Shown: positions 42,617-52,679 of the stretch, piece after piece | How positions within the stretch are numbered: position 1 is the first letter of the stretch | How the letters are laid out: every line of letters starts with the position of its first letter | Assembly: GCF_013407855.1 (NCBI RefSeq) | Contig: NZ_JACBZH010000001.1 | Span: 620,001-684,000 of the forward strand | Reading direction: 5' to 3' | Origin: Actinopolymorpha rutila | GTDB taxonomy: Bacteria > Actinomycetota > Actinomycetes > Propionibacteriales > Actinopolymorphaceae | DNA: 64,000 bases | Program-made: the position numbers and the translations under genes | The notes under the pieces: generated by a model | Database searches by the model: none | Told to the model about the DNA's origin: nothing | Seen by the model: only the letters and a program-made list of their open reading frames with translations

Positions 42617-43843
42617 ATGACAGATGAACTCGCCTTGACGTCCGATCCGCCCGCTGACGACTGGAGAGTGCCGACCGGCACCCGGTTGCTGCACATCGGA
42701 CCGCACAAGACGGGGACGACCGCCGTCCAGGCGGCACTGTTCGAGATTCGCGACCAGCTGGCCGAGCGGGGCATCTACTACCCGAGCTACGACCGGCACC
42801 CCATGCATGCTGTGCTCGCCGTGACCGGCCGGCACTCGATGATGGGTGACGACCCGCCGAAGGGGCGGCACTGGGATCGGCTGCTCGCCGAGGTGACGGC
42901 GGCCGACGACCAGACCGGCGTGATCAGCAGCGAGTTCTTCTCCGAGGCCGCCCCGGACGCCATCGCCCGCATCGTCGAGGACCTCGGCGGGGAGCGGGTG
43001 CACGTCGTCGTGACGCTCCGGCCGCTGGTCAAGATCCTTCCCTCGCAGTGGCAGCAGTACGTGCAGAACGGCCAGCGGACGACCTACGAGAACTGGCTGC
43101 ACCACATGCTGCGGGTTCCGCCGTACGAGCAGCCGAACCCCAGCTTCTGGCGCCGGCACCGGCACGATCGGCTGATCGAGCGGTGGGTCGACGTGGTCGG
43201 GCGGGACAGGGTGACCGTGGTCGTGGTCGACGACTCACACCGCGACATGGTGTTGCGGGTGTTCGAGTCGCTGCTCGGTCTGCCGGACGGAACGCTGCCG
43301 GCGGTGCAGGTGGCGACCAACCGGTCGCTCAGCCTCGGCGAGATCGAGATGGTCCGGCGCTTCAACGTCGAGTTCCGCAGCCAGGACGAGCTGCCGGACA
43401 ACTTCTACTCCAGGCTGGTGCGGTACGGCGCGATCCAGCGGATGAAGCAGGCCCGCAGGCCGGGGCCGGACGAGCCGAGGGTGACGACCCCGCGGTGGGC
43501 GCAGGAACAAGCGGTCGAGATCGGCCAGGAGATCGCGAACTGGGTCGCGGGCTCCGGGGTCCGCGTCATCGGCGATCTGGAGCTCCTGCACCAGCAGTTG
43601 CCCGAGGCCGCCGAGAACGCGACCTCCGAGGCCACGGTGGACCCGGAGGCGGCGGCGCAGGCGCTCTTCGGCGCGATCGCCGCCATTCCGACCCTCAACG
43701 GCAACGGCAACGGCAACGGCGGATCGCCCGCTCCGCCGGCGCCGAAGCCGGAGAAGGTCGGCGTGCCGGTCCACAAGGTTCGCTCCGCAGAACTGGTCAG
43801 GATCCTGGCCCGCCGCGCCCGCAGGCGCTTCCTCCGCCGGTAG
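42617..43843 (+). CDS. Sulfotransferase-fold protein
   Basis: A 408-residue protein of the PAPS-dependent sulfotransferase fold. The 5'-phosphosulfate loop is LLHIGPHKTGTTAVQAAL (residues about 24-41). The 3'-phosphate site is probably VVVTLRPLVKILPSQWQQYV, with Arg and Ser as expected. A C-terminal tail with an Asn-Gly repeat (LNGNGNGNGG) and a basic end (RRARRRFLRR) is unlike classical enzymes. No signal peptide is present. It stands before an acetyltransferase-fusion gene on the same strand (138-base gap); both could decorate an envelope glycan. The acceptor is unknown. Confidence 0.82.
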   Translation: MTDELALTSDPPADDWRVPTGTRLLHIGPHKTGTTAVQAALFEIRDQLAERGIYYPSYDRHPMHAVLAVTGRHSMMGDDPPKGRHWDRLLAEVTAADDQTGVISSEFFSEAAPDAIARIVEDLGGERVHVVVTLRPLVKILPSQWQQYVQNGQRTTYENWLHHMLRVPPYEQPNPSFWRRHRHDRLIERWVDVVGRDRVTVVVVDDSHRDMVLRVFESLLGLPDGTLPAVQVATNRSLSLGEIEMVRRFNVEFRSQDELPDNFYSRLVRYGAIQRMKQARRPGPDEPRVTTPRWAQEQAVEIGQEIANWVAGSGVRVIGDLELLHQQLPEAAENATSEATVDPEAAAQALFGAIAAIPTLNGNGNGNGGSPAPPAPKPEKVGVPVHKVRSAELVRILARRARRRFLRR

Positions 43844-43981
43844 GACACGTCCTGGCGCTGCGGGGTCTGCCCTGATCCGTAGGGCAGGGCCCGGTCGGCC
43901 GGTTCCTGAAGCGCGCGTTGTCCCGACCGGCCGGGTGCTCCAGACTGGGAGCTTGGAGAGCGTTTTCCCGAGGGGGAGCTG

Positions 43982-45763
43982 ATGACCGACGGCGGTGTGC
44001 CGGTGCCCGAGACCCATCCCGAGACCCACGCGGAGACGTACTACGACTTCGGCTCGCCCTGGTCGTTCCACCGCGACGCGACCGAGCCCGAACGCAAGGC
44101 GCAACAGGAGTGGCAGAACGAACTCGCAGGCCGCGGCGACGTGGAGTTCGGCCCCGACGTGTTCGTCTCGGCCCGCGCCCACGTCTATCCCGAGCGGCTG
44201 CGCATGGGCGCGAAGTCCTACATCGGCGGGCACGCCGTGGTGAAGGTCGACGTCCTGGAGATGGGCGCGGAGTGCACGCTCAACCCCTACTCCGTGGTGC
44301 GCGGCCAGGTGCGAATGGGCGACCAGGTGCGGATCGGCGCGCACACCTCGCTGCTCGGCTTCAACCACTCGACGGCGCCGGACCGGCCGGTGTGCAAGCA
44401 GCCGACGACGTCCCGGGGCATCACCATCGGCAACGACGTGTGGATCGGTTCCCACGTGGTCGTACTGGACGGCGTGCACGTCGGTGACCACGCGGTGCTC
44501 GGCGCCGGTGCGGTGGTGACCAAGGACGTGCCGGCGTGGGCGATCGTCGGCGGCAACCCCGCGCGGCAGATCCGGGACCGCCGGCAGACCGGGCGGGCCG
44601 GCGGCGACCTGGCCACGCGGCTGACGGCGTTCGCCGACCGGGCCCGCGAACAGGCCGAGGCGGTGCTGGCCCGCTGCTGGCGGCCGGCGCCGGACGCGGG
44701 TGACGATGCCGGCGAGGGTGTCGTCCACGGCGGCCGGTTCCTGGACCGCCCCGGCGCCGTACCCACCGTGCGGGCCTGGTGCGACGCGGTGGAGATCGCC
44801 GACCTGCTGCTCGGCACGACTCCGCCGCACCTGCCCGGCGAGGAGATCGCCGCGCACCTGCGGGGGCGCCAGGACGCCGGGACCGGGCTCGTTCCGGAGT
44901 ACGCGACACCAGGACAGCCGCATGAGCAACCCAGCCTTGACAACGGTGCGAGCTACCACATCCTCTCCGTGGGGTACGCACTCGAACTGCTGGGTACGTC
45001 GTTCCCGCAGCCGATCCGGGCGGTCTCGGACCTGCCGGGGCCGGAGCTGGTCGCCCGGCTGGCGGCGCTGCCCTGGGACACCCGCGGCTGGTCGGCCGGC
45101 TCCTGGGTGGACGGCGTGGGCACCGCTCTGCACCGCAACCTGGTCGACTTCGGCGTCACCGGGCCGGCCGAGCCGCTGTTCGGCTGGCTGCTCACCAACG
45201 CCGACCCGTTCACCGGCATGTGGAGCGCGCCGGACCCGAACGGCCGGTGGCTGCAGCCGGTGAACGGCTTCTACCGGCTCACCCGCGGCACCTACGCGCA
45301 GTTCGGTCTGCCGCTGCCCTATCCGGAGCAGGCGCTGGACACCGTGCTCACCCACAGCCGGGACGCGGCGTACTTCGCCGACGACCGGGGCAACGCCTGC
45401 AACGTGCTGGACGTGATCCACCCGCTGTGGCTCGTCGGGAAGCAGACCCGGCTGCGCCGCAACGAGGGCGAGCAGTGGGCCCGCTGGCAGCTGGAGCGGG
45501 CCCTCACCCGGTGGCGTGACGGCGCGGGCTTCTCCTTCGCCCTGGAGGACGACCGCGGGCCGGACCGCGACCGAACGCCCGGCCTCCAGGGCACGGAGAT
45601 GTGGCTGGCGGTGATCTGGCTGCTCGCCGACTATCTCGGCGAGAGCGGTGCGCTCGGCTACCGCCCGCGCGGCGTGCACCGGCCGGAGCCGGCGTCGTCG
45701 CTGCGGGGCGTCACCGCTGCCACCGCTGCCGCCGGTGTCACCGCTCCCCGAGCCGGTGCCTGA
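43982..45763 (+). CDS. Fusion of a hexapeptide acyltransferase and an alpha/alpha-toroid-like domain
   Basis: A 593-residue fusion. Residues about 60-205 form a left-handed beta-helix acyltransferase of the LacA/NodL type: repeated hexads such as [33 protein letters not shown] with the catalytic His, and [55 protein letters not shown] coil ends. The C-terminal half (about 270-560) is helical, with motifs like [15 protein letters not shown] and [28 protein letters not shown], resembling six-hairpin glycosidase or lyase-like toroids. It may acetylate and process or recognise a glycan. Its last 26 bases overlap pckG. Confidence 0.82.
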   Translation: MTDGGVPVPETHPETHAETYYDFGSPWSFHRDATEPERKAQQEWQNELAGRGDVEFGPDVFVSARAHVYPERLRMGAKSYIGGHAVVKVDVLEMGAECTLNPYSVVRGQVRMGDQVRIGAHTSLLGFNHSTAPDRPVCKQPTTSRGITIGNDVWIGSHVVVLDGVHVGDHAVLGAGAVVTKDVPAWAIVGGNPARQIRDRRQTGRAGGDLATRLTAFADRAREQAEAVLARCWRPAPDAGDDAGEGVVHGGRFLDRPGAVPTVRAWCDAVEIADLLLGTTPPHLPGEEIAAHLRGRQDAGTGLVPEYATPGQPHEQPSLDNGASYHILSVGYALELLGTSFPQPIRAVSDLPGPELVARLAALPWDTRGWSAGSWVDGVGTALHRNLVDFGVTGPAEPLFGWLLTNADPFTGMWSAPDPNGRWLQPVNGFYRLTRGTYAQFGLPLPYPEQALDTVLTHSRDAAYFADDRGNACNVLDVIHPLWLVGKQTRLRRNEGEQWARWQLERALTRWRDGAGFSFALEDDRGPDRDRTPGLQGTEMWLAVIWLLADYLGESGALGYRPRGVHRPEPASSLRGVTAATAAAGVTAPRAGA

Positions 45764-47594
45764 GGCCGTCGAGCTCGCCCCACAGCGCGGCCGGCACGGT
45801 GTCGCCGATGGTCTCGAACCACTCGGCGATGCCGGGCACCTCGGCCCGCCACTCCTCCCCGTCGACCCGCACCAGCTCCTCGACCGAGTCGTCGTCGATC
45901 GACAGGCCGGACAGGTCCAGTGAGCCCGGTGCGGGCACGTACCCGATCGGCGTCTCCCGGGCGTCCGCGCGACCCTCGATGCGGTCGATGGCCCACTTCA
46001 GGACGCGGCCGTTCTCGCCGAACCCGGGCCACAGGAACGAGCCGTCCTCGTCGCGGCGGAACCAGTTGACGTAGAAGATCTGCGGCAGCCTGGCGGCGTC
46101 GTGGTGCTTGCCGATGTTGATCCAGTGGTCGAAGTAGTCACCGGCGTTGTAGCCCATGAACGGCAGCATCGCCATCGGGTCCCGGCGTACGACACCGACC
46201 TTGCCCTCCGCCGCCGCGGTCTGCTCCGAGGACAGCGTGGCCGCCAGGAACACCCCGTGCGTCCAGTCGCGTGCCTGGGTGACCAGCGGCACCGTGGTCG
46301 CCCGCCGGCCGCCGAAGAACAACGCGGAGATGGGTACGCCGCGCGGGTCGTCGAACTCGGGCGCCACGATCGGGCACTGCGGCAGCGGGGTGCAGAACCT
46401 GCTGTTGGGGTGGGCGGACGGCTCGTCGCTGTCCGGGGTCCAGTCGCGGCCCTTCCAGTCGGTGAGGTGTACGGGCGGCTGGTCGCTGTAGCCCTCCCAC
46501 CAGACGTCGCCCTCGTCGGTGAACGCGACGTTGGTGAACAACGAGTTGCCGCGCTCGATGGTGCGCATGGCGTTCGGGTTGGTCTTCCAGCCGGTGCCCG
46601 GTGCCACGCCGAACAGGCCGTACTCCGGGTTCTGCGCGTACAGCCTTCCGTCCGGACCGAACCGCATCCAGGCGATGTCGTCGCCCAGTGTCTCCACCTT
46701 CCAGCCCGGCAGGGTCGGCTCGAGCATGGCGAGGTTGGTCTTCCCACACGCGCTCGGGAACGCCGCGGCGATGTAGTGGACGTGCTGCTCGGGCGAGGTG
46801 AGCTTGAGGATCAGCATGTGCTCGGCCAGCCAGCCCTCGTCGCGGGCGATGGCGCTGGCGATCCGCAGCGAGTAGCACTTCTTGCCCAGCAGGGAGTTGC
46901 CGCCGTAGCCGGAGCCGTACGACCAGATCTCGCGGGTCTCGGGGAAGTGCGAGATGTACTTCGTGTCGTCGCACGGCCAGGGCACGTCCTGCTCGCCCGG
47001 CTCCAGCGGCGCGCCCACCGAGTGCAGGCAGGGCACGAAGTCTCCGTCGGAACCGAGACCGTCAAGGACGGCTTGCCCCATCCGGGTCATGATCCGCATC
47101 GACACCGCGACGTACGCCGAGTCGGTGATCTCCACGCCGTACAACGGGTTCTCGGCGTCGAGCGGGCCCATGCAGAACGGCACGACGTACATCGTCCGGC
47201 CACGCATGCTGCCGCGGTACAGCTCGGTCATCGTGTCCTTCATCTGCCGCGGGGCCATCCAGTTGTTGGTGGGGCCCGCGTCGGCCTCGCGCCGGGAGCA
47301 GATGAACGTGCGTTTCTCCACCCGGGCGACGTCGCTGGGGTCGGTACGCGCCCAGAAGGAGTTCGGCTTCTTCGCCGGGTTCAGGCGGACCAGCGTGCCG
47401 GCCTCGACGAGCTGGTCGGTGAGCCGCTCCCACTCCTCGTCCGAACCGTCGCACCAGTAGATCTGGTCCGGTTCGCACAGGTGGGCGACGTCTTCGACCC
47501 AGGCGCGCAGACGGGCATGGCTGGTGGGGATTCCGGCGGGGGTGTCGCCGGTGGCGTGCAGCACCCTGCCGGTAGGCGTAGTGGTGGTGGACAT
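45738..47594 (-). CDS. pckG: Phosphoenolpyruvate carboxykinase (GTP)
   Basis: A 618-residue GTP-dependent PEPCK converting oxaloacetate and GTP to PEP, CO2 and GDP in gluconeogenesis. Visible motifs are the kinase P-loop [14 protein letters not shown] with the family-specific Cys, the metal/substrate region [13 protein letters not shown], and YSDQPP and [11 protein letters not shown]. Length matches the actinobacterial family. ATG 47594 has no ribosome site, but TACCGT six bases upstream looks like a -10, so it may be leaderless. The 3' end overlaps the toroid fusion gene by 26 bases on the opposite strand. Confidence 0.96.
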   Translation of the reverse strand: MSTTTTPTGRVLHATGDTPAGIPTSHARLRAWVEDVAHLCEPDQIYWCDGSDEEWERLTDQLVEAGTLVRLNPAKKPNSFWARTDPSDVARVEKRTFICSRREADAGPTNNWMAPRQMKDTMTELYRGSMRGRTMYVVPFCMGPLDAENPLYGVEITDSAYVAVSMRIMTRMGQAVLDGLGSDGDFVPCLHSVGAPLEPGEQDVPWPCDDTKYISHFPETREIWSYGSGYGGNSLLGKKCYSLRIASAIARDEGWLAEHMLILKLTSPEQHVHYIAAAFPSACGKTNLAMLEPTLPGWKVETLGDDIAWMRFGPDGRLYAQNPEYGLFGVAPGTGWKTNPNAMRTIERGNSLFTNVAFTDEGDVWWEGYSDQPPVHLTDWKGRDWTPDSDEPSAHPNSRFCTPLPQCPIVAPEFDDPRGVPISALFFGGRRATTVPLVTQARDWTHGVFLAATLSSEQTAAAEGKVGVVRRDPMAMLPFMGYNAGDYFDHWINIGKHHDAARLPQIFYVNWFRRDEDGSFLWPGFGENGRVLKWAIDRIEGRADARETPIGYVPAPGSLDLSGLSIDDDSVEELVRVDGEEWRAEVPGIAEWFETIGDTVPAALWGELDGLRHRLGER

Positions 47595-47821
47595 GCGGTC
47601 ACGGTAGGGGCGGGCGCGCGGCCGCGGACGGGATCGGGAAGGTGCTCGGGACAACGGGAAAGGGCTGTCCTACCGGTTCTTGCGTACGCGCTGCAAGGCC
47701 TTGCCGGAAGCCGGCCCGGTTCGTCATGATCAGCCGCAAGTCGGCGTGACCGGTCCGGACCAGCCCATACCTACGTCGGAGCTTCGCCGTTCACGAGGGT
47801 TGTGCAGAATCCCAACGGATC

Positions 47822-48718
47822 TCACCGACCCGCGAGGGCTTCCACCACCGGCGCGAGTTGGTCCATGAACGCCCCGTTCACGGTGATGTAGGAGATCCCG
47901 AGCGCGTCCCGGCGCCGGCGGAGGGTGTCGGCCATCTCCGCGGGCGTACCGCTGAGGATCGCCGCCGACCCCGACCGGACCAGCTCGGCCGGGTCCGCGC
48001 CAAGCTGGCCGGCCAGCCAGCCGGGCAGTTCGGAGCCGATCGCGGCGAGGTTGTAGGCGATCTCCAGCCTGTCGAACCGGTCGCCGGCGACGTCGCGGAG
48101 CTCGCCCACCTTGGCGGCGAGGTCGTACTCCGTGCCGGTCGGCGCCACCCCGAGCGCCACGATGTCGGCCTCGCGGGCGGCGAGCGTGAGCAGCCGCCGC
48201 CCGGCGCCGGCCACCAGGATCGGCGGGCCGGGCTGCTGCACCGCCCTCATCTCCGGCCCGCGTGCCGCCTGGCCGCCGGTGGGCGAGCCGGCGTCGGCGG
48301 CGCTCTTGGCCAGCGCCTCCTTCACCGTCCGGATCGTCTCCGAGAGCCGGCCGATCCGCTCGCCCGGCGTGCCCCACGGCAGACCCAGCCGGGCAGCGTC
48401 GGCCTCGCCTCCGGGCCGCCCGGCCCCGAGCCCGAGCTCGAACCGGCCGCCGCTCACCAGGTCCAGGCTCACCGTCTCGTGCGCGACCGCCGCGGGAGTG
48501 CGCAGGGGAGCGTTGAGGACGAACGTTCCGAGGCGCAGCGTGGACGTGGCGGCCGCGGCGGCACCCAGCGCGACCCACGGGGACAGCGTCCACAGCGTGT
48601 CCGGCACCAGCAGGCTGTCGTAGCCGAGGTTCTCGGCGCGCCGGGCGGTCTCCGCCCAGGTGGGTCCGGTGGCGGCGAGCCCGGCGACGATGCCGAAGCG
48701 GAACGGTCGGTCGGCCAT
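47822..48718 (-). CDS. LLM-class (F420/FMN) flavin-dependent oxidoreductase
   Basis: A 298-residue luciferase-like TIM barrel. Typical segments are FRFGIVAGLA at the start, AENLGYDSLLVPDTLW, LRLGTFVLNAPLRTPAAVAHETVSLDLVSGGRFELGLGAG and GPPILVAGAGRRLLTLAAREADIVALG. Actinobacterial members of this type (MSMEG_2516/Rv-type TIGR03621 group) mostly use coenzyme F420. ATG 48718 follows GAAGGAG. It is 103 bases from the C-terminus of the FAD oxidase gene on the same strand and may be cotranscribed with it. The substrate is unknown. Confidence 0.88.
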   Translation of the reverse strand: MADRPFRFGIVAGLAATGPTWAETARRAENLGYDSLLVPDTLWTLSPWVALGAAAAATSTLRLGTFVLNAPLRTPAAVAHETVSLDLVSGGRFELGLGAGRPGGEADAARLGLPWGTPGERIGRLSETIRTVKEALAKSAADAGSPTGGQAARGPEMRAVQQPGPPILVAGAGRRLLTLAAREADIVALGVAPTGTEYDLAAKVGELRDVAGDRFDRLEIAYNLAAIGSELPGWLAGQLGADPAELVRSGSAAILSGTPAEMADTLRRRRDALGISYITVNGAFMDQLAPVVEALAGR

Positions 48719-48844
48719 CAGATGACTCCTTCTCGCGGTGGCGGGTAGGGCTGCGTCCCAGCATGGCCGGGCGAGGGAGTCCGTCGCGTCCGCTCGATGG
48801 GGTGATTTCGGGTACGGCGGACGGCGTGCGGGCGCGCGGTGTGC

Positions 48845-50566
48845 CTACTCCTCCGGGCGTACGCCGTCCCGCCCGCTCGGCGGCTCGCCGGGCGGCTGGA
48901 CCAGCACACCCGGGTTGAGGATTCCCGCCGGGTCCAGCGCGGCCTTCACCGCCGCCAGCACCCGCGCGCCGACCGGTCCGATCTCACCCTCGAGGTAGGG
49001 CGCGTGCGTACGCCCGACCGCGTGGTGGTGGGTGATCGTGCCGCCGGCGGACCGGATCGCCTCGCTCGCGGCCGCCTTGGCGTCCGCCCACTGCGCGACC
49101 GCGGCGGCCGGGTCGGCCAGCCTGCGGGCGAGGACGGTGAAGTACAGCGAGGCGCCGGTGGGATAGATGTGCGACACGTGCGCGAACACCAGCGGCGGAG
49201 TGCCGCACCCGGCGACGCTGGTCGCGAGCGCCGTACTCACCGCGGCGTACAGACCGGTCAGATCCGCCCAGTCGGTCGCGGTCTCCACCGTCTCCACCAG
49301 CGCGCCCGCGTCCAGCAGGACGTCCCGCTGGTGCGGTCCGGCGAACCGGTGCCGACGCCACGCCTGTCCGGCCCGGGCGCCGACCCGGATGGCGTCGTGC
49401 GCCCGCAGCACGGGGAGTACGGCCGACCGCGCCTCGGAGGTCGTTCCGGCCGCGCCCTCCCAGCCCAGGACGCAGACGGCCGGGGTGCGACCGGCCCGGG
49501 TCCGGACGTACACCGCCAGGGCCCGCCCGGCCGCTCCCTGCGTGGCGAGGGTGGTCCGGGTCTCCTCCTCGTCGGACAGGCGTACGACGTCCGGCGGCCG
49601 GGAGCAATCCTGCGCGAACGCCCGCACCGCCGCCAGGCCCTGTTCGAACGACGGGAACACCCACATCTCGTACCTGTGCTCGACCGGCCGGGGCCGCACC
49701 CGCAGGGTGACCTCGGTGACCACGCCGAACGCGCCCTCGGATCCGACGAACACCGCCCGCAGGTCCGGCCCGGCGGCGTTCGGCGTTCCTGTGCCGGCCC
49801 GCACCTCGCCGACCGGCGTGGCCAGCCGCAGTGCGACCACCAGTTCGTCCAGCCGGCCGTACCCGGTGGAGGCCTGGCCGGCCGAGCGGGTCGCGACGTA
49901 GCCGCCCAGCGTCGCGCGGGCGAAGCTCTGCGGCACGTGGCCGAGGGTGAGGCCGTACGGCGCGAGCAGCGCCTCCGCGCGCGGGCCGGTGACACCGGGC
50001 TGGAACGTCGCGGTACGCGAGACCTCGTCCACGGCGACCAGCGCGTCCATCCGGGCCAGGTCCAGCGTCACCACGGCGCGCCGCGGCGGCCCGCCGGGTA
50101 CGGATCCGCCGACCCCGCCGACCGGCTCGACCCCGCCGACCACGCTGGTGCCGCCGCCGTACGGCACGACCGCGAACCCGTGCTCGCCCGCGACCGCCAG
50201 CACGGCGGCCACCTCGTCGTGGCTGCCCGGCGACACCACCGCGTCGGGTACGGCGACCTCGTGCCCGGCGCGCCGGCGTACCAGATCGAGGTAGGACTGC
50301 CCGCCCGCGTGCGCCAGCCGGGCCGGCGCGTCCAGGTCGACGTGCGCGGTGCCGACGGCGGACCGCAGCGCGTCGGCGGCGGCGGGCGGCAGCGCGCTCG
50401 GCGGCACCGGTATGTCCGACACCGGCACCGCCGGGCTCGGGGTCAGCCCACCGAGACGGCGTACCAGCCACACTGGGACCTTGCTCGACGGCACCGCCGT
50501 GTCCTCGGGGTCCGCCCACCGGGCGAACGGCCGGGGACCGAGACCTGCATGCGCAAGCTCGTCCAT
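48845..50566 (-). CDS. FAD-linked oxidase of the alkyl-DHAP synthase (VAO/GlcD) family
   Basis: A 573-residue flavoprotein. The FAD-binding PCMH domain is seen from about residue 105 (VPDAVVSPGSHDEVAAVLAVAGEHGFAVVPYGGGTSVVGG). The C-terminal cap ends with THHHAVGRTHAPYLEGEIG and LDPAGILNPGVL. The triple His followed by Gly-Arg and a final DP-NPG motif match alkyldihydroxyacetonephosphate synthase, an ether-lipid enzyme, but bacterial homologues may oxidise other compounds. It is divergent from the TRAP uptake genes with only a 16-base gap, so promoters must lie inside the coding ends; ATG 50566 lacks a clear ribosome site and may be leaderless or wrong. Confidence 0.85.
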   Translation of the reverse strand: MDELAHAGLGPRPFARWADPEDTAVPSSKVPVWLVRRLGGLTPSPAVPVSDIPVPPSALPPAAADALRSAVGTAHVDLDAPARLAHAGGQSYLDLVRRRAGHEVAVPDAVVSPGSHDEVAAVLAVAGEHGFAVVPYGGGTSVVGGVEPVGGVGGSVPGGPPRRAVVTLDLARMDALVAVDEVSRTATFQPGVTGPRAEALLAPYGLTLGHVPQSFARATLGGYVATRSAGQASTGYGRLDELVVALRLATPVGEVRAGTGTPNAAGPDLRAVFVGSEGAFGVVTEVTLRVRPRPVEHRYEMWVFPSFEQGLAAVRAFAQDCSRPPDVVRLSDEEETRTTLATQGAAGRALAVYVRTRAGRTPAVCVLGWEGAAGTTSEARSAVLPVLRAHDAIRVGARAGQAWRRHRFAGPHQRDVLLDAGALVETVETATDWADLTGLYAAVSTALATSVAGCGTPPLVFAHVSHIYPTGASLYFTVLARRLADPAAAVAQWADAKAAASEAIRSAGGTITHHHAVGRTHAPYLEGEIGPVGARVLAAVKAALDPAGILNPGVLVQPPGEPPSGRDGVRPEE

Positions 50567-50582
50567 GGGGAGAGCGTGACAT

Positions 50583-52679
50583 ATGGCAGAGGGTGATCAC
50601 CCGGCGTCGACCAGATCCTCCACCGTGTCCACCGGTGCAGAGCCGGCCGCCGCGGAGGAGCAGCCCGACGTCGAGCGCATCATCGCCGAGCACGACGAGG
50701 AACGCCCCGCCCGCCGGTTGTCCGGCCGGGTCGCGCTGGTGGTCACCGTAATGTGCGCGGTGGTCAGCGTGTTCGTGTTGTACGTCGTCTTCTTCCCGCT
50801 GGCCCGGGGAACGCAGTACTACCTCGTGCTCTTCCTCGCCGCGATCCTGCCGCTGACGTTCGTGTCGTACCGGCCGAGACCGAAGCCCCCCACAGACGCG
50901 GACGGCGCCGATGCGTCCGACAACCCCGGCGTGCTCGACTGGGCGCTCGCGGCCCTCTCCCTGGCGGTCACGCTCTACCCGCTGCTGGACTTCGACGGCT
51001 TCCTCGAACGCCGGCAGGTGCCCACGACCCTCGACCTGGTTGCCGGGCTGCTGCTCACCCTGCTGGTGCTGGAGGCGTGCCGGCGTACGACCGGATGGTG
51101 GCTGCCGGCGATCTGCCTGGCGTTCTTCGCCTACGCCTACTACGGCGGCTACCTGCCCGCCGACTGGTCGCTGGCCCACGTGGGCTTCAACATCGACGAG
51201 ATCGTGCCGCAGCTCTACATGGGGACCAGCGGCTTCTTCGGCACGCCGCTCAACGTGGCCGCGACCTACATCGTGCTGTTCACCATCTACGGCGCGGTGC
51301 TGGACATGTCGGGGGCGGGGAAGTTCTTCATCGACCTGTCGTTCGCGGCGTTCCAGGGCAGGAAGGGGAGGCAGTCGCCGAACGCGCCGGGTCGTACGGT
51401 CACGCTCGCGGGCTTCCTGCTCGGCACCGTCTCCGGGTCAGGTACGGCGACCGCGGTCAGCCTGGGTTCGGTGTCGTGGCCGATCCTGCGCCGCGCGGGT
51501 TACGGGCGCGAACAGGGCGGCGGGGTGCTGGCGGCGGCCGGCATCGGGGCGATCCTGTCCCCGCCGACGCTGGGTGCCGCGGCGTTCATCATCGCCGAAC
51601 TCCTGCGCACCAGTTATCTCACCGTGCTGGTGTACGCGATCGTCCCCACGCTGCTCTACTACGTCGGGATCATCCTGGCGATCGAGATCGACGCCCGCCG
51701 GCACGGTGCCCGCCCGGTCGACATCCCGGCCGGGTCGGCGCGCAGGCTGCTGCTGCGGTTCGGCTACCACTTCGCGTCGCTGTTCCTGATCGTGGCGTTC
51801 ATGGCGGCCGACATTCCGCCGTTCCGTGCCGTTGTCTACGCCACGATCCTGCAGTTCCTGTTCTCGTTCCTCGACCCCGCGCACCGGATGGGGCCGCGGC
51901 GGCTGCTGGAGGCGCTGGCCGCCGGCACCCGCAGCGTGCTTCCGGTGGCGGCGGTGTGCGCGGCGGCCGGCATCATCGTCGCGGTCGTCACCCTCACCGG
52001 GCTCGGCCTCAACCTGGCCGGGATCATCATCGACGCCGCGCAGGTCGTCGGCGACCACCCGACGCTGGTGCTGGTGCTGACCGCGGTGTTCGCGGCGGTC
52101 GCGGTCGCGGTGCTCGGCCTCGCCGTACCCGTCACGGCGTCGTTCATCATCGCGTCGGTCATCATCACCCCGGCGCTGGTCGAGTTGGGCGTGAGCCGGC
52201 CCGAGGCGTACATGTTCGTCTTCTACTACGCGGTGCTGTCCGAGGTCAGCCCGCCGACCGCGCTGGCCGCCGTCGCCGCCGCCGCGATCACCGGCGGCAA
52301 CCCGATCCGGACGATGTGGGCTACCTGGCGGTACGCGCTGCCGGCGTTCCTGGTGCCGTTTGCGTTCGTGCTCACCGACAACGGCTCGGCCCTGCTGGCA
52401 CAGGGACCGCTGCTCGGCATCCTCGCGGCCACCGCCGTGTCGGTGGTCGCCGTCGCGGCACTCGCCGCGGCCACCGGCGGCTGGATCGTCGGGCCGGCCA
52501 ACGCGCCGGAACGGGTTCTTGCCTTCGCCGCCGCACTCCTGCTTCTCTACCTGGAACCGCTCACCGCCGGGATCGGCGGCACGCTGATCGGCGTCGCCGT
52601 CGTCCTCCATCTGCTCCGGCGCCGCCTGCGTGGCAGGCCTGACGCGCCGGTGCCGGACACGCAAGGGAGCACCACATGA
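50583..52679 (+). CDS. TRAP transporter fused permease (TAXI type, DctQM)
   Basis: A 698-residue membrane protein that joins the small (4-span, DctQ) and large (12-span, DctM) TRAP subunits. After a polar N-terminus of about 45 residues, many spans follow. The DctM signature is seen in GFLLGTVSGSGTATAVSLGSVSWPILRRAGYGREQGGGVLAAAGIGAILSPPTLGAAAFIIAEL-type sequence and again as AVLSEVSPPTALAAVAAAAITGGNPIRTMW. It drives import with an ion gradient. The stop overlaps the start of the binding protein (ATGA), so the pair is coupled. Confidence 0.93.
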   Translation: MAEGDHPASTRSSTVSTGAEPAAAEEQPDVERIIAEHDEERPARRLSGRVALVVTVMCAVVSVFVLYVVFFPLARGTQYYLVLFLAAILPLTFVSYRPRPKPPTDADGADASDNPGVLDWALAALSLAVTLYPLLDFDGFLERRQVPTTLDLVAGLLLTLLVLEACRRTTGWWLPAICLAFFAYAYYGGYLPADWSLAHVGFNIDEIVPQLYMGTSGFFGTPLNVAATYIVLFTIYGAVLDMSGAGKFFIDLSFAAFQGRKGRQSPNAPGRTVTLAGFLLGTVSGSGTATAVSLGSVSWPILRRAGYGREQGGGVLAAAGIGAILSPPTLGAAAFIIAELLRTSYLTVLVYAIVPTLLYYVGIILAIEIDARRHGARPVDIPAGSARRLLLRFGYHFASLFLIVAFMAADIPPFRAVVYATILQFLFSFLDPAHRMGPRRLLEALAAGTRSVLPVAAVCAAAGIIVAVVTLTGLGLNLAGIIIDAAQVVGDHPTLVLVLTAVFAAVAVAVLGLAVPVTASFIIASVIITPALVELGVSRPEAYMFVFYYAVLSEVSPPTALAAVAAAAITGGNPIRTMWATWRYALPAFLVPFAFVLTDNGSALLAQGPLLGILAATAVSVVAVAALAAATGGWIVGPANAPERVLAFAAALLLLYLEPLTAGIGGTLIGVAVVLHLLRRRLRGRPDAPVPDTQGSTT

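Noticed and set aside
43235..45679. An 814-codon minus-strand open frame
   Set aside because: It mirrors the sulfotransferase end and the acetyltransferase fusion; its translation has no domains and is rich in R, H, V and P as shadows are.
46101..47729. A 542-codon plus-strand frame over pckG
   Set aside because: Antisense to a clear PEP carboxykinase, with no motif of its own.
48984..51179. A 731-codon minus-strand frame across the FAD oxidase and TRAP genes
   Set aside because: It runs through both real genes in another frame and has Arg/Gly-rich nonsense composition.
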